From Deltaproteobacteria bacterium (lineage in GTDB: Bacteria > Desulfobacterota > Desulfobacteria > Desulfobacterales > Desulfobacteraceae), in contig JAFCZY010000125.1 in NCBI GenBank assembly GCA_019314105.1, positions 1-8,990 on the forward strand: 8,990 nucleotides of DNA. Reading direction: 5' to 3'. Below, one piece after another: positions 1 to 6,476 of the stretch (the stretch's first letter is position 1; the number at the start of each line of letters is the position of its first letter). A program made the translations under genes and the position numbers. Below the pieces are notes generated by a model that saw only the letters and a list, made by a program, of their open reading frames with translations, made no database searches and was not told the origin of the DNA.

Positions 1-3000
1 ATCAGGGTCGATGGGTTTGGATATGTAGTCATCACAGCCGGCCTCAAGAATCATTTCTCTGTCGCCCTTCATTGCTCTGGCGGTCATCGCAATCACAGGA
101 ATATGGCATGTCTTGTTCTCCTCTTTAATCTTGCCGACCATTGTAAAACCATCCATTTTAGGCAGGGACATGTCAAGAAGGATCAGATCAGGTCGTTCTG
201 TTAAAGCCATATCCAGACCTTTTTCTCCGTCTGTGGCTTCTATTATGTTATATTGGTCATACAAAACAGCTTTTATTGTAATCATGTTGTCGGGATTATC
301 TTCAACCAGCAAAATGGTTGGCTTTCCTTCTACCCGGGCTATTTTCGGCAGTGATCCAGTCGGCATTTCCTGTGACACCAATTTTTTTTGAGGTTCTATC
401 TCCGATGCTTCACCGAGCATCAAGCGGGTTTTGTGCAGCAGGGTTTCCCGGGGCACGTCTCCTTTTTGAACCAGCTGCTGTACATTATTGCTCTTCAGTT
501 CCTTGAGATCTTCTGATGTCAAATCCTTTGCAGTAAGGATCAATACGGGTATATTTCTTGTGGTCATATTGGCTCGAATATTGTTCAACACTGCAAATCC
601 ATCTACTTCCGGCATCATCAGATCCAGAATAATGCCGTCGGGAATCGTACCCTTAACATAATCAAGAGCCTCCTTACCACCGCCTGCGATATCCACCCGA
701 TACCCCTCGCTTTCCAAAACTGTTTTGAGTTGAATCATAGATGCTGGATTGTCCTCAACCACGAGAACTCTCTTAGCCGTTTTTAGCTCTCTTGATAGCG
801 GAGGTTTATGTGGCTTCCCAATATCATTAAGGATTTTCTTAATTTCTTTGAGCAAATCTCTATTTACCGGTTTGGTTATATAGCCTACCGCTCCCAAGGC
901 AAATCCCACCTCCTTATCATCGGATATCGAAATAATAATCGTGGGGATATTTTTGGTTGCAGGGTTTTCCTTTAAATGCTGAAGCACCTCAAAACCGTCC
1001 ATATCTGGCATGATAACATCCAGGGTTATGGCAAAAGGCCGATGTTTTTCGGCAAGTTCAAGGGCCTGGGCTCCTGATGTGGCTGTTATGGTAAAATATC
1101 CCGTCTGAGAAAGATAATCGGCAATCATGGTAACGATTTCAGGTTCATCATCTACAACCAGAAAGGTTTTCTGTGGGGATGATATTTCAGCAGACGGCCC
1201 CGTGACAAAAGACTCAAGCCCGGGAATTATCTTCTGCCGCTTTATTGGTAAAGTTAGGGTGAATTTAGACCCCTTTCCCAGAACACTTTCAACAGACAGG
1301 TCTCCGCCCAGCATCCGGGCAGCCTTGTAGGCGATGGCCAGACCAAGGCCTGTACCTTCGTATTGCCTTGCGGTTGTTCCGTCAACCTGTCTGAATTCTT
1401 CAAATATATGCGGCAGATTTTTATCCGCTATCCCGATTCCAGTATCCACAACCTCAATATGGATATTTTCACCATCGTTTCGAACAGAGACAGTCACGCT
1501 TCCTTTGGTGGTAAACTTGACGGCATTGCCGATAAGGTTCTGAAGAATCTGATGCACCCTTATCTCATCACTCTCAATCTGCGGCAGGTCATCAGGAATC
1601 TCTTGATTAAGTTTAATGCCCTTGTCTTCGGCAAGCGGTTCAAGTCTTTCCATTATTGTTTCAGCTGCTGAACTAAGCGAGAACAGTTTTGAACTGACAT
1701 CCATTTTCCCAGACTCTATTTTGGCAAGATCAAGGATGTCATTAATCAGTGAAAGAAGGTTTTTTCCATTCCGTACAATAATTTTAAGATAATTTAATTC
1801 TTCTTCAGACAATTTGTCTTTTGCCTGGCGGATAAGAACCCGGGATAAGGCCATCACCGAATTTAGAGGAGTCCTGAGCTCATGGCTCATATTGGAGAGA
1901 AATTCACTTTTCAACCGGTTGGCTTCTTCAATCTGCTGTTTTTGAAGTTTCAGTTCAACATTTTGTTCCTGCAATTCTTCTGATGTTGCATGGATCTCTG
2001 CTGTTTGGGACTGTAGTTCTTCGGCCTGGGCTTTTAGCTCTTCATTGGCTTTCTGAGTTGATGATAGAAAATTTTTAATCCGCATCCCTTGTAATGCAGT
2101 GTAAAGGCTTGTCGCTATGATGGGGGCTGCTATGTTTAAAAATTCAATTTTAAGCGGGCTTATCTCTTCAAATGTAGCCACTTCCAATACCCCGTATAAT
2201 CCTTTTTCGTATAACAGCGGTATGGCGTATATATTTTTTGGGGGTTCGTTGATGGTACCGGTTTTTCCCAAAGCATCTTTTGCAGCTATATCTTTAAGCA
2301 GGATTGATTTTTTTTCAATTGCGACCTGGCCCACAATCCCCTCACCCAACCCAAATTCGCTGGAAAGATGTTTTCCCTCAACAAAGGCATAGGAAGCCTT
2401 CAGTTCACACACAAAACGTTTCTCATCATAGGAATATATGGCACCGGCGCACGCATCTACATATCGTGATATAAAATTGATACTTTTTTTTACAAGATCT
2501 TCGTAGGTGAGATCGCCAGATATTTCCTCACCCAGAGAAGCATGCCCTTCTTTAAGCCAGAATTGGCCCTGCAGCCTGTCAACCAGTCTGTTGAAATGCA
2601 AGGCCATGTCTGATATTTCATTTTCCCCAGTGATTTCTGATTTGACAAGGATGCCGGTTTTCGTCACCTCGGACATGGTCTCTTTAAGTGTGGATACATT
2701 GGAAAGAATACTTTTTGTGATCAGATAGGCAATCAACAAAGACAATAAAATAGTGGCACTGATAAATATAATCGTATTCCTCAGAACCCTCTGCTGCACT
2801 ACCCGTGCCTCCTCCATGAACCCGTCTGCCTTGTTTGTGGCATAAGAAGTAAGTTCCATCATTTTTCTTTCCAGGCGGAATGCGTAGTCAGCACCCCTTG
2901 TCCTGGTAATATGTTCGGCAGCCTTCCTATCCCCTTTTATTGTTAATAGTTCCACCTCGACTCTGATCGGTTCCCAGCCCGCAAACAGTTCAATCACCTC

Positions 3001-3351
3001 ATGAACAAGTTCCTTTCCTTCTTTCCCCAGAATCCTGTTTTTTACGATATCAAGATTTTGGCAAACAAACTTTTCTTCCGACTGGGTCGTTTGAATCGCC
3101 TGGTGTATATCCTTTTGGGTCCTTGACATGGACAAATCCTTCATGCTCCTGTGCATACGGATAACGCCGGTCTTTGCTTCTATCGCCGCATTTGAAACCT
3201 TCATTGGGTGTTGATACAAAGTTGAAGTTAATTCTCCCAGTTCATTTATTTCGATGATTGAAAACACCGTAAAAACAATGAAAAGTAACAGTGCAAGCCC
3301 GAAAGAGAGAATGATTCTTCCTTTTATAGTAATTCTATTAAGCAAATCCAT
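1..3351 (-). CDS. Hybrid sensor histidine kinase with three receiver domains (C-terminus beyond left edge)
   Basis: Membrane-bound hybrid kinase, 1117 codons visible and no stop in the window. Residues are counted from the ATG at 3351, which has AAAAAGGA nine bases upstream. Domains in order: TM helix about 12-34; an extracytoplasmic helical region about 36-190 resembling the four-helix-bundle sensor of chemoreceptors; TM helix about 193-213; HAMP about 214-268; GAF about 283-418; Glu/Gln-rich coiled coil about 427-485; HisKA with motif SHELRTPLNS and phosphoacceptor H490; HATPase_c with N609, DTGIGIAD at D636 and GTGLG at 666-670. Three receivers follow: REC1 (D734/D735, phosphoacceptor D778, K827), REC2 (D867, D910, K963) and REC3 (D1018, D1060, K1112). 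All catalytic residues are present, so kinase and phosphorelay activity are expected by family. REC2 has QKGD where the usual Lys-Pro stands. It lies 48 bp behind cheR, probably in one operon. The signal and output are unknown. An Hpt or further domain could lie past the edge. Confidence 0.95.
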   Translation of the reverse strand, partial: MDLLNRITIKGRIILSFGLALLLFIVFTVFSIIEINELGELTSTLYQHPMKVSNAAIEAKTGVIRMHRSMKDLSMSRTQKDIHQAIQTTQSEEKFVCQNLDIVKNRILGKEGKELVHEVIELFAGWEPIRVEVELLTIKGDRKAAEHITRTRGADYAFRLERKMMELTSYATNKADGFMEEARVVQQRVLRNTIIFISATILLSLLIAYLITKSILSNVSTLKETMSEVTKTGILVKSEITGENEISDMALHFNRLVDRLQGQFWLKEGHASLGEEISGDLTYEDLVKKSINFISRYVDACAGAIYSYDEKRFVCELKASYAFVEGKHLSSEFGLGEGIVGQVAIEKKSILLKDIAAKDALGKTGTINEPPKNIYAIPLLYEKGLYGVLEVATFEEISPLKIEFLNIAAPIIATSLYTALQGMRIKNFLSSTQKANEELKAQAEELQSQTAEIHATSEELQEQNVELKLQKQQIEEANRLKSEFLSNMSHELRTPLNSVMALSRVLIRQAKDKLSEEELNYLKIIVRNGKNLLSLINDILDLAKIESGKMDVSSKLFSLSSAAETIMERLEPLAEDKGIKLNQEIPDDLPQIESDEIRVHQILQNLIGNAVKFTTKGSVTVSVRNDGENIHIEVVDTGIGIADKNLPHIFEEFRQVDGTTARQYEGTGLGLAIAYKAARMLGGDLSVESVLGKGSKFTLTLPIKRQKIIPGLESFVTGPSAEISSPQKTFLVVDDEPEIVTMIADYLSQTGYFTITATSGAQALELAEKHRPFAITLDVIMPDMDGFEVLQHLKENPATKNIPTIIISISDDKEVGFALGAVGYITKPVNRDLLKEIKKILNDIGKPHKPPLSRELKTAKRVLVVEDNPASMIQLKTVLESEGYRVDIAGGGKEALDYVKGTIPDGIILDLMMPEVDGFAVLNNIRANMTTRNIPVLILTAKDLTSEDLKELKSNNVQQLVQKGDVPRETLLHKTRLMLGEASEIEPQKKLVSQEMPTGSLPKIARVEGKPTILLVEDNPDNMITIKAVLYDQYNIIEATDGEKGLDMALTERPDLILLDMSLPKMDGFTMVGKIKEENKTCHIPVIAMTARAMKGDREMILEAGCDDYISKPIDPD

Positions 3352-3360
3352 GGGGTATCA

Positions 3361-3368
3361 TCCTTTTT
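3361..3368 (-). promoter_or_regulatory. Ribosome binding site of the hybrid kinase
   Basis: On the minus strand this reads AAAAAGGA, nine bases before the ATG at 3351. It supports that start, which also places a Lys/Arg-containing N-terminus directly before the first membrane helix. Confidence 0.6.
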
Positions 3369-3399
3369 TAACAATTTTGGAACAGGTCCGGTCAGTCAG

Positions 3400-4227
3400 T
3401 TATATCTTCTGGTAAATATGACAACACTCATTAACCTGTCTGAAACGCCCTTGAAATTTCATTGATGGAATCTCTGCTTCACCCAATACCAGATAGCCTT
3501 TTTTGGCCAATGAGCGATATAGCTTGTCAAATATTCGATCCTGGTATTCGGTATCAAAGTAGATTAAAACGTTTCGGCAAAGCACCATATCAAAGCTCCC
3601 GAAAATACTTTCCGGAGGTGCATAGCTTTTTTTATCAAGAAGGTCGTAAGCAGAAAATGATACCAAATTCCTGATTTCCGGAATTAAATGGAATAATTTT
3701 CCTTTGCAAACAAAATATTTTTTCAGCAGCCTGTATTTAACATTTTTGATGCTTTCAAAAGGAAAGGCTACCTTTTGCGCTTTTTTTAATATCTTGTCAT
3801 CAATATCTGTTGCAAAAAGGTTAATATTTATATCCAGAGCATCCTTTTTGAAAAATTCTTTGACCAGGATTGCAATGGAATAAGGTTCTTCACCCATTGC
3901 GCAGCCGGACGACCAAATTCGCAGGGTTCGATCATCCGCCTCCTTTTTTTGATGAATAACAGCAGGAAGTATCCTGTCGGCAAAGTATTCAAACATCAAC
4001 GTGTCCCTGAAAAACCGGCTCACATTGATGGTCAATACATCGATTAGATTATCGAGTTCATCAGGGTTTTCATGCAAATAGTTGAGGTAATCATTGTCGC
4101 TCGCACATTTTATGGACAAAAATCGTTGTTTGATCCTGCGCTCAACCATGGAAGTGCGGTAACCGGAAAAGTCAAAGCTCCGTTGTTCATTCAAATAATT
4201 TAAGATACGTTTCAAATCGTTATTCAT
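3400..4227 (-). CDS. cheR: CheR-type protein-glutamate O-methyltransferase
   Basis: S-adenosylmethionine-dependent methyltransferase of the CheR family, which methylates glutamates in chemoreceptor signalling helices. The 275 residues match the family's usual length and both domains are complete. The N-terminal helical domain spans about 1-75 and ends in NVSRFFRD (68-75), the family's N-x-[ST]-x-F-F-R motif. The catalytic domain follows, with the SAM-binding stretch SSGCAMGEEPYS (106-117), an acidic ATDID (139-143) and LCRNVLIYFD (216-225). There is no fused CheB, TPR or PAS domain. The start has AGGA six bases upstream (4234-4237). It is the first gene of the minus-strand block and precedes the hybrid kinase by 48 bp. 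No chemoreceptor, CheA, CheW or CheB is visible, so this is probably an alternative-signalling CheR, not the main flagellar one. Its substrate is inferred, not shown. Confidence 0.95.
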   Translation of the reverse strand: MNNDLKRILNYLNEQRSFDFSGYRTSMVERRIKQRFLSIKCASDNDYLNYLHENPDELDNLIDVLTINVSRFFRDTLMFEYFADRILPAVIHQKKEADDRTLRIWSSGCAMGEEPYSIAILVKEFFKKDALDININLFATDIDDKILKKAQKVAFPFESIKNVKYRLLKKYFVCKGKLFHLIPEIRNLVSFSAYDLLDKKSYAPPESIFGSFDMVLCRNVLIYFDTEYQDRIFDKLYRSLAKKGYLVLGEAEIPSMKFQGRFRQVNECCHIYQKI

Positions 4228-4233
4228 ATAATA

Positions 4234-4237
4234 TCCT
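4234..4237 (-). promoter_or_regulatory. Ribosome binding site of cheR
   Basis: AGGA on the minus strand, six bases before the ATG at 4227. It supports that start codon. Confidence 0.5.
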
Positions 4238-4270
4238 AACCGAATTTCAATAGAAGTTACAATAATATAT

Positions 4271-4290
4271 ATTATGGAGCATTATGGGGC
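4271..4290 (+). repeat. Tandem 10-bp direct repeat, operator-like
   Basis: ATTATGGAGC is followed immediately by ATTATGGGGC, two 10-bp units with one mismatch. The spacing equals about one DNA helical turn, as in some direct-repeat activator or response-regulator sites. It overlaps the end of the 14-bp palindrome at 4262-4275. The regulatory meaning is inferred; two short units in AT-rich DNA can arise by chance. Confidence 0.35.
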
Positions 4291-4372
4291 AAGACAAATA
4301 AATTTTCAAAAGCTACAAAAAAGTGGTATGTTTCATGCGTTATTTTTTTAAATTGCTTAATATGGGATAAAC

Positions 4373-5014
4373 ATGCGGATCTATGCTGTAGCCGATATTC
4401 ACGGGAAGACTGAGAAAATTGAAAAAATTAAACAGGTTGCCTCTGAAGAAGCCCCTGATATTCTTGTCATTGCCGGAGATATAACCCATTACTTTTCCCC
4501 TTTGAAAACCCTGGACCAGTTAAAAAATATTCCGATTCCCATTTTGACTATCCGGGGAAATTCAGATTTAACCCGTGTTGAAGGCTTTTTGCAGAGCCAG
4601 AAGAATACCATCCTTCTGAACCATACGCCTTTGATATATCGGGATGTCCGGTTTCTTGGTATTAACGGTACCATACCGTTGCCTTTTGTTTCGAAAATCT
4701 GCTTTAAAGAAGTTCAACGCCTTGATGGTCTTAAACATAGCATCACCCCGAAAACGATCCTGGTGGTTCATCCACCGCCCAGAGGGATCTGTGATAAAGT
4801 GATGAACAACTTCAGTGCCGGAAGTTTCGGTTTAAGGCACCTTATTGAAAATCACCCGCCTTTAATGGTGTTATGCGGCCATATCCATGAACAGGCAGGA
4901 TATCAATTTTTTCAAAATGTCCTGGTTGTCAATTGTGCAATGAATAAAACCTGTAGCGGAGCCATCATTGATTGTGGTAAAGATATGCATTTGAAGGTAA
5001 AAATGATACATTAG
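4373..5014 (+). CDS. Calcineurin-like metallophosphoesterase
   Basis: A 213-residue member of the two-metal calcineurin-like phosphoesterase superfamily, resembling the group of predicted phosphoesterases related to Icc. The metal-site motifs occur in order: DIH (D8, H10), GD (D36), GNSD (62-65, N63 as ligand and D65 in place of the usual H/E), H133 in VVHPPP, and GHIH (169-172). All expected ligands are present, so it should be an active hydrolase. The substrate (phosphomonoester, phosphodiester or nucleotide) cannot be read from the sequence. There is no signal peptide or membrane segment, so a cytoplasmic location is likely. The SD is weak (GGGA at 4364-4367, five bases before ATG), but the start sits directly before the first metal motif as is usual. 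It is divergent from cheR and is followed two bases after its stop by a perfect long inverted repeat, which may separate it from the next cassette. Confidence 0.88.
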   Translation: MRIYAVADIHGKTEKIEKIKQVASEEAPDILVIAGDITHYFSPLKTLDQLKNIPIPILTIRGNSDLTRVEGFLQSQKNTILLNHTPLIYRDVRFLGINGTIPLPFVSKICFKEVQRLDGLKHSITPKTILVVHPPPRGICDKVMNNFSAGSFGLRHLIENHPPLMVLCGHIHEQAGYQFFQNVLVVNCAMNKTCSGAIIDCGKDMHLKVKMIH

Positions 5015-5016
5015 AG

Positions 5017-5081
5017 TGGGGTCAGGCTTTCCTTATTGTCGTTATTTGAAAAATAACGACAATAAGGAAAGCCTGACCCCA
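5017..5081. repeat. Perfect 31-bp inverted repeat with 3-base loop
   Basis: The left arm 5017-5047 begins TGGGGTCAGGCTTTCC, and the right arm 5051-5081 is its exact reverse complement. All 31 positions pair around the loop GAA (5048-5050). It starts two bases after the metallophosphoesterase stop and ends 29 bases before the next start. The outer arm is GC-rich and the inner part AT-rich. No T run follows on either strand (an A-rich tract follows on the plus strand), so it is not a classical intrinsic terminator. I see no transposase and no clear target-site duplication. It could be a REP-like or MITE-like mobile palindrome, or an mRNA hairpin acting as a processing or stability element. The structure is certain; its nature is inferred. 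Confidence 0.9.
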
Positions 5082-5095
5082 TAAAAAAATAAATA

Positions 5096-5103
5096 AAGGA
5101 AGA
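5096..5103 (+). promoter_or_regulatory. Ribosome binding site of the CooT-family gene
   Basis: AAAGGAAG lies seven bases before the ATG at 5111, inside an A-rich leader just downstream of the long inverted repeat. It is the best Shine-Dalgarno sequence in the window and fixes the start that gives the conserved MCE N-terminus. Confidence 0.65.
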
Positions 5104-5110
5104 TAAAAAA

Positions 5111-5302
5111 ATGTGTGAATCCAATGTATACTTAAGAAAAGACAATGACGAAAAACTAATCATGGAAAACGTGGCTGCTATCACCCCGGTTGCAGAAAAT
5201 ACATTTCTTTTAAAAGGCCTCCTGGGAGAAAATATGGAGGTCAAAGCCATTATTGAAGATATTAATCTTATGGGGCATAAAATTATCCTGAAATCTCTGT
5301 AA
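5111..5302 (+). CDS. CooT-family nickel-binding protein
   Basis: A 63-residue protein with the hallmark N-terminus MCESNVYL and a short beta-rich body ending in HKIILKSL. This matches the small CooT family (formerly annotated as a predicted RNA-binding protein). In carbon-monoxide-using bacteria CooT binds nickel and takes part in maturation of Ni-containing CO dehydrogenase. In characterised members Cys2 is central to nickel binding, and it is present here as C2. No other cysteine is present, so metal binding by a dimer through C2 would fit. There is no signal peptide; it is presumably cytoplasmic. No CODH or hydrogenase gene is visible, so the nickel client is unknown. The strong RBS and good family match make the gene secure. 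Its stop codon overlaps the next ATG by one base (TAATG), implying coupled translation with the M23 protein. Confidence 0.88.
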   Translation: MCESNVYLRKDNDEKLIMENVAAITPVAENTFLLKGLLGENMEVKAIIEDINLMGHKIILKSL

Positions 5303-5871
5303 TGAGCAAATTTTTCGATTATCTTGACTCCATTTCCCAAGTCAACGGTCTGACCAACGGCATGGGAAATGGTCAAAAAATCCAATGGTTGTTCCATTGC
5401 GGGATGCTCTTTTTAAGTAAGGATAAATGGTGGGGAGATTTTAAATTCCGGCATTCTGCCCATGAAGGAATAGACATTACCTATTACAGAATACGTCCGG
5501 ATAAATTGCATAACTTTGATAATTCCATTAGAGTCCCGGCCATGGAAAACGGGATTATTTTAAATATTTGTAATGATTTTCTGGGACAGACCCTTGTAGT
5601 TGAACATGAAAATTCGTTACTTTTCAATCGGCGACTTCTGTTTGCATATGCCCATATCATCCCTGAAAAAAATTTAAAAATCGGCCAGGTTGTCAAAAAA
5701 GGGCAGGTTATTGCAACGGTGTGCGATACGTATAAAAACCCACAATTGCCGCCCCACCTTCACTTTTCCTGTTTTGAAGTCTTAAAAAAAATTCCACCTG
5801 AACATCTGGATTGGAACCTATTTTTTTCAGACAACCTTGACGTCAATCTGCTTCATCCGATTTTCCTCTAA
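5302..5871 (+). CDS. M23-family (LytM-like) metallopeptidase without signal peptide
   Basis: A 189-residue protein with the complete zinc-site signature of the M23/LytM fold: HEGID (H54, D58), the YAH motif with H118, and PHLHFS with H152 and H154. A biotinyl-lipoyl-like KIGQVVKKGQVIATV stretch (126-140) is typical of this fold. Family members usually cut peptide cross-links in peptidoglycan and are exported. Here the N-terminus (MSKFFDYLDSISQVNG) has no hydrophobic core, lipobox or transmembrane helix, so the protein is either cytoplasmic or reaches the envelope by another route. Residues 1-50 before the HxxxD motif match no domain I recognise. Translation is probably coupled to the CooT gene, because the start overlaps its stop and no separate SD is visible. 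A zinc role is known for the family; whether this copy binds zinc, or nickel in link with CooT, is open. Peptidase activity is likely but its substrate is uncertain. Confidence 0.85.
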   Translation: MSKFFDYLDSISQVNGLTNGMGNGQKIQWLFHCGMLFLSKDKWWGDFKFRHSAHEGIDITYYRIRPDKLHNFDNSIRVPAMENGIILNICNDFLGQTLVVEHENSLLFNRRLLFAYAHIIPEKNLKIGQVVKKGQVIATVCDTYKNPQLPPHLHFSCFEVLKKIPPEHLDWNLFFSDNLDVNLLHPIFL

Positions 5872-5882
5872 CGTATGATATT

Positions 5883-5909
5883 TACTGAATGCTGCCTTTA
5901 AATTCAGTA
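5883..5909 (+). repeat. Short inverted repeat after the M23 gene, weak terminator candidate
   Basis: TACTGAAT (5883-5890) and ATTCAGTA (5902-5909) form an 8-bp perfect stem around an 11-base loop, 11 bp after the M23 stop. The stem is AT-rich and only TTT follows, so terminator strength would be low. It is the only hairpin I see that could end the CooT-M23 transcript. Confidence 0.3.
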
Positions 5910-6006
5910 TTTAAGCCTGTTTATTATTAAAAGAAGAATTGAAAAAAAAGAAAATTTGATCTATGATTATCAAAACTTGACCGTTTACAATATAAAATTT
6001 GGATAT

Positions 6007-6010
6007 GGAG
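6007..6010 (+). promoter_or_regulatory. Ribosome binding site of the LapA-domain gene
   Basis: GGAG lies seven bases before the ATG at 6018. It favours that start over the downstream TTG at 6121, which would lose the first membrane helix. Confidence 0.5.
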
Positions 6011-6017
6011 TGGATGA

Positions 6018-6453
6018 ATGAAAAAAATTAAATATCTTTTGTGGCTGATTATTTTAGGGTTGTTTGGAATTTTAATTTACCAGAATTTAGATTATTTCAT
6101 GACAACCGTTGCATTAAAATTTGATCTTAAAATCGCTTCCTGGAACTGGACGATACCGGAACTTCAAAATATTGCCTGCCTACTTTGGAATTTTCTTTCT
6201 TTTGGGCCTTATTCTGGCTGGCATCAAAGGATTTATGGTAAAACTCAGGTTAAAAAAAGAAATCAAAACAAAAGATGCGGCTATCGCCTCTTTTAAAAAA
6301 CAGGTCGATACCTTAAAGACAGAGCTGGAAGTGTTTCAGCATGATCCGTATATTAAAAAAGCGCGGGAAAAAAAGACAATTAGCGAACTTCCCATACCGG
6401 AGCAGCCTGAAAACGACAATGAAAAAGGTGATAAATCAGATACTGCTGTTTGA
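6018..6453 (+). CDS. LapA-domain (DUF1049-like) two-helix membrane protein, apparent +1 frameshift
   Basis: The first frame (ATG 6018, SD GGAG) gives a membrane helix (about residues 4-21, ending YQN) and a short loop to WTIPELQ. It then drifts into a non-family sequence with a stop at 6296. A second frame (to the stop at 6451-6453) continues as LPAYFGIFFLLG, a second helix, then a basic coiled coil rich in Lys/Glu. Joined, the two halves give about 144 residues with the LapA plan: helix, 30-residue loop, helix, cytoplasmic coiled coil, acidic tail. Removing one A from the run at 6166-6169 gives a seamless PELQILPAYFGIFF. In enterics LapA works with LapB in controlling LPS synthesis; the role here is not established. 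The break may be a real mutation or a sequencing error. If the halves are separate, the second would start at TTG 6121. It lies 23 bp before mutS and is probably co-transcribed with it. Confidence 0.75.
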
Positions 6454-6476
6454 TTCTGCTTAAACAAAGATAGCGT

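Larger units (their letters stand above)
4228..4372. promoter_or_regulatory. Divergent intergenic region, probable promoters for both blocks
   Basis: This 145-bp AT-rich gap lies between the divergent cheR and metallophosphoesterase starts, so it should hold a promoter for each direction. Two structured elements are visible: a perfect 14-bp AT palindrome at 4262-4275, and two adjacent 10-bp units (ATTATGGAGC at 4271-4280, ATTATGGGGC at 4281-4290) differing at one base. I could not identify convincing -35/-10 pairs. Promoter placement is inferred from gene orientation. Confidence 0.5.

Noticed and set aside
427..1200. Repeated receiver coding sequence as possible DNA duplication
   Set aside because: The three receivers share protein motifs but their DNA and residues are well diverged; this is normal multi-receiver architecture and not a recent tandem repeat.
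1127..2728. Several plus-strand open frames within 1127-2728
   Set aside because: All lie opposite the continuous hybrid kinase frame, whose domain motifs are intact throughout.
5017..5081. Reading the long inverted repeat as an intrinsic terminator
   Set aside because: No T run follows the stem on the plus strand (it is A-rich) and none on the minus strand; 31 bp is also longer than typical terminator stems.
5011..5397. Minus-strand open frame of 128 codons crossing the inverted repeat
   Set aside because: It overlaps both the CooT-family and M23 genes on the opposite strand, has no recognisable domain, and its tail translates the palindrome.
5977..6005. Possible promoter TTGACC with TGGATA before the LapA-domain gene
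   Set aside because: The spacing is 17 bp, but the -10 match is poor and transcription would begin after the SD sequence, leaving no usable leader. TATAAA at 5991 is only 8 bp from TTGACC.
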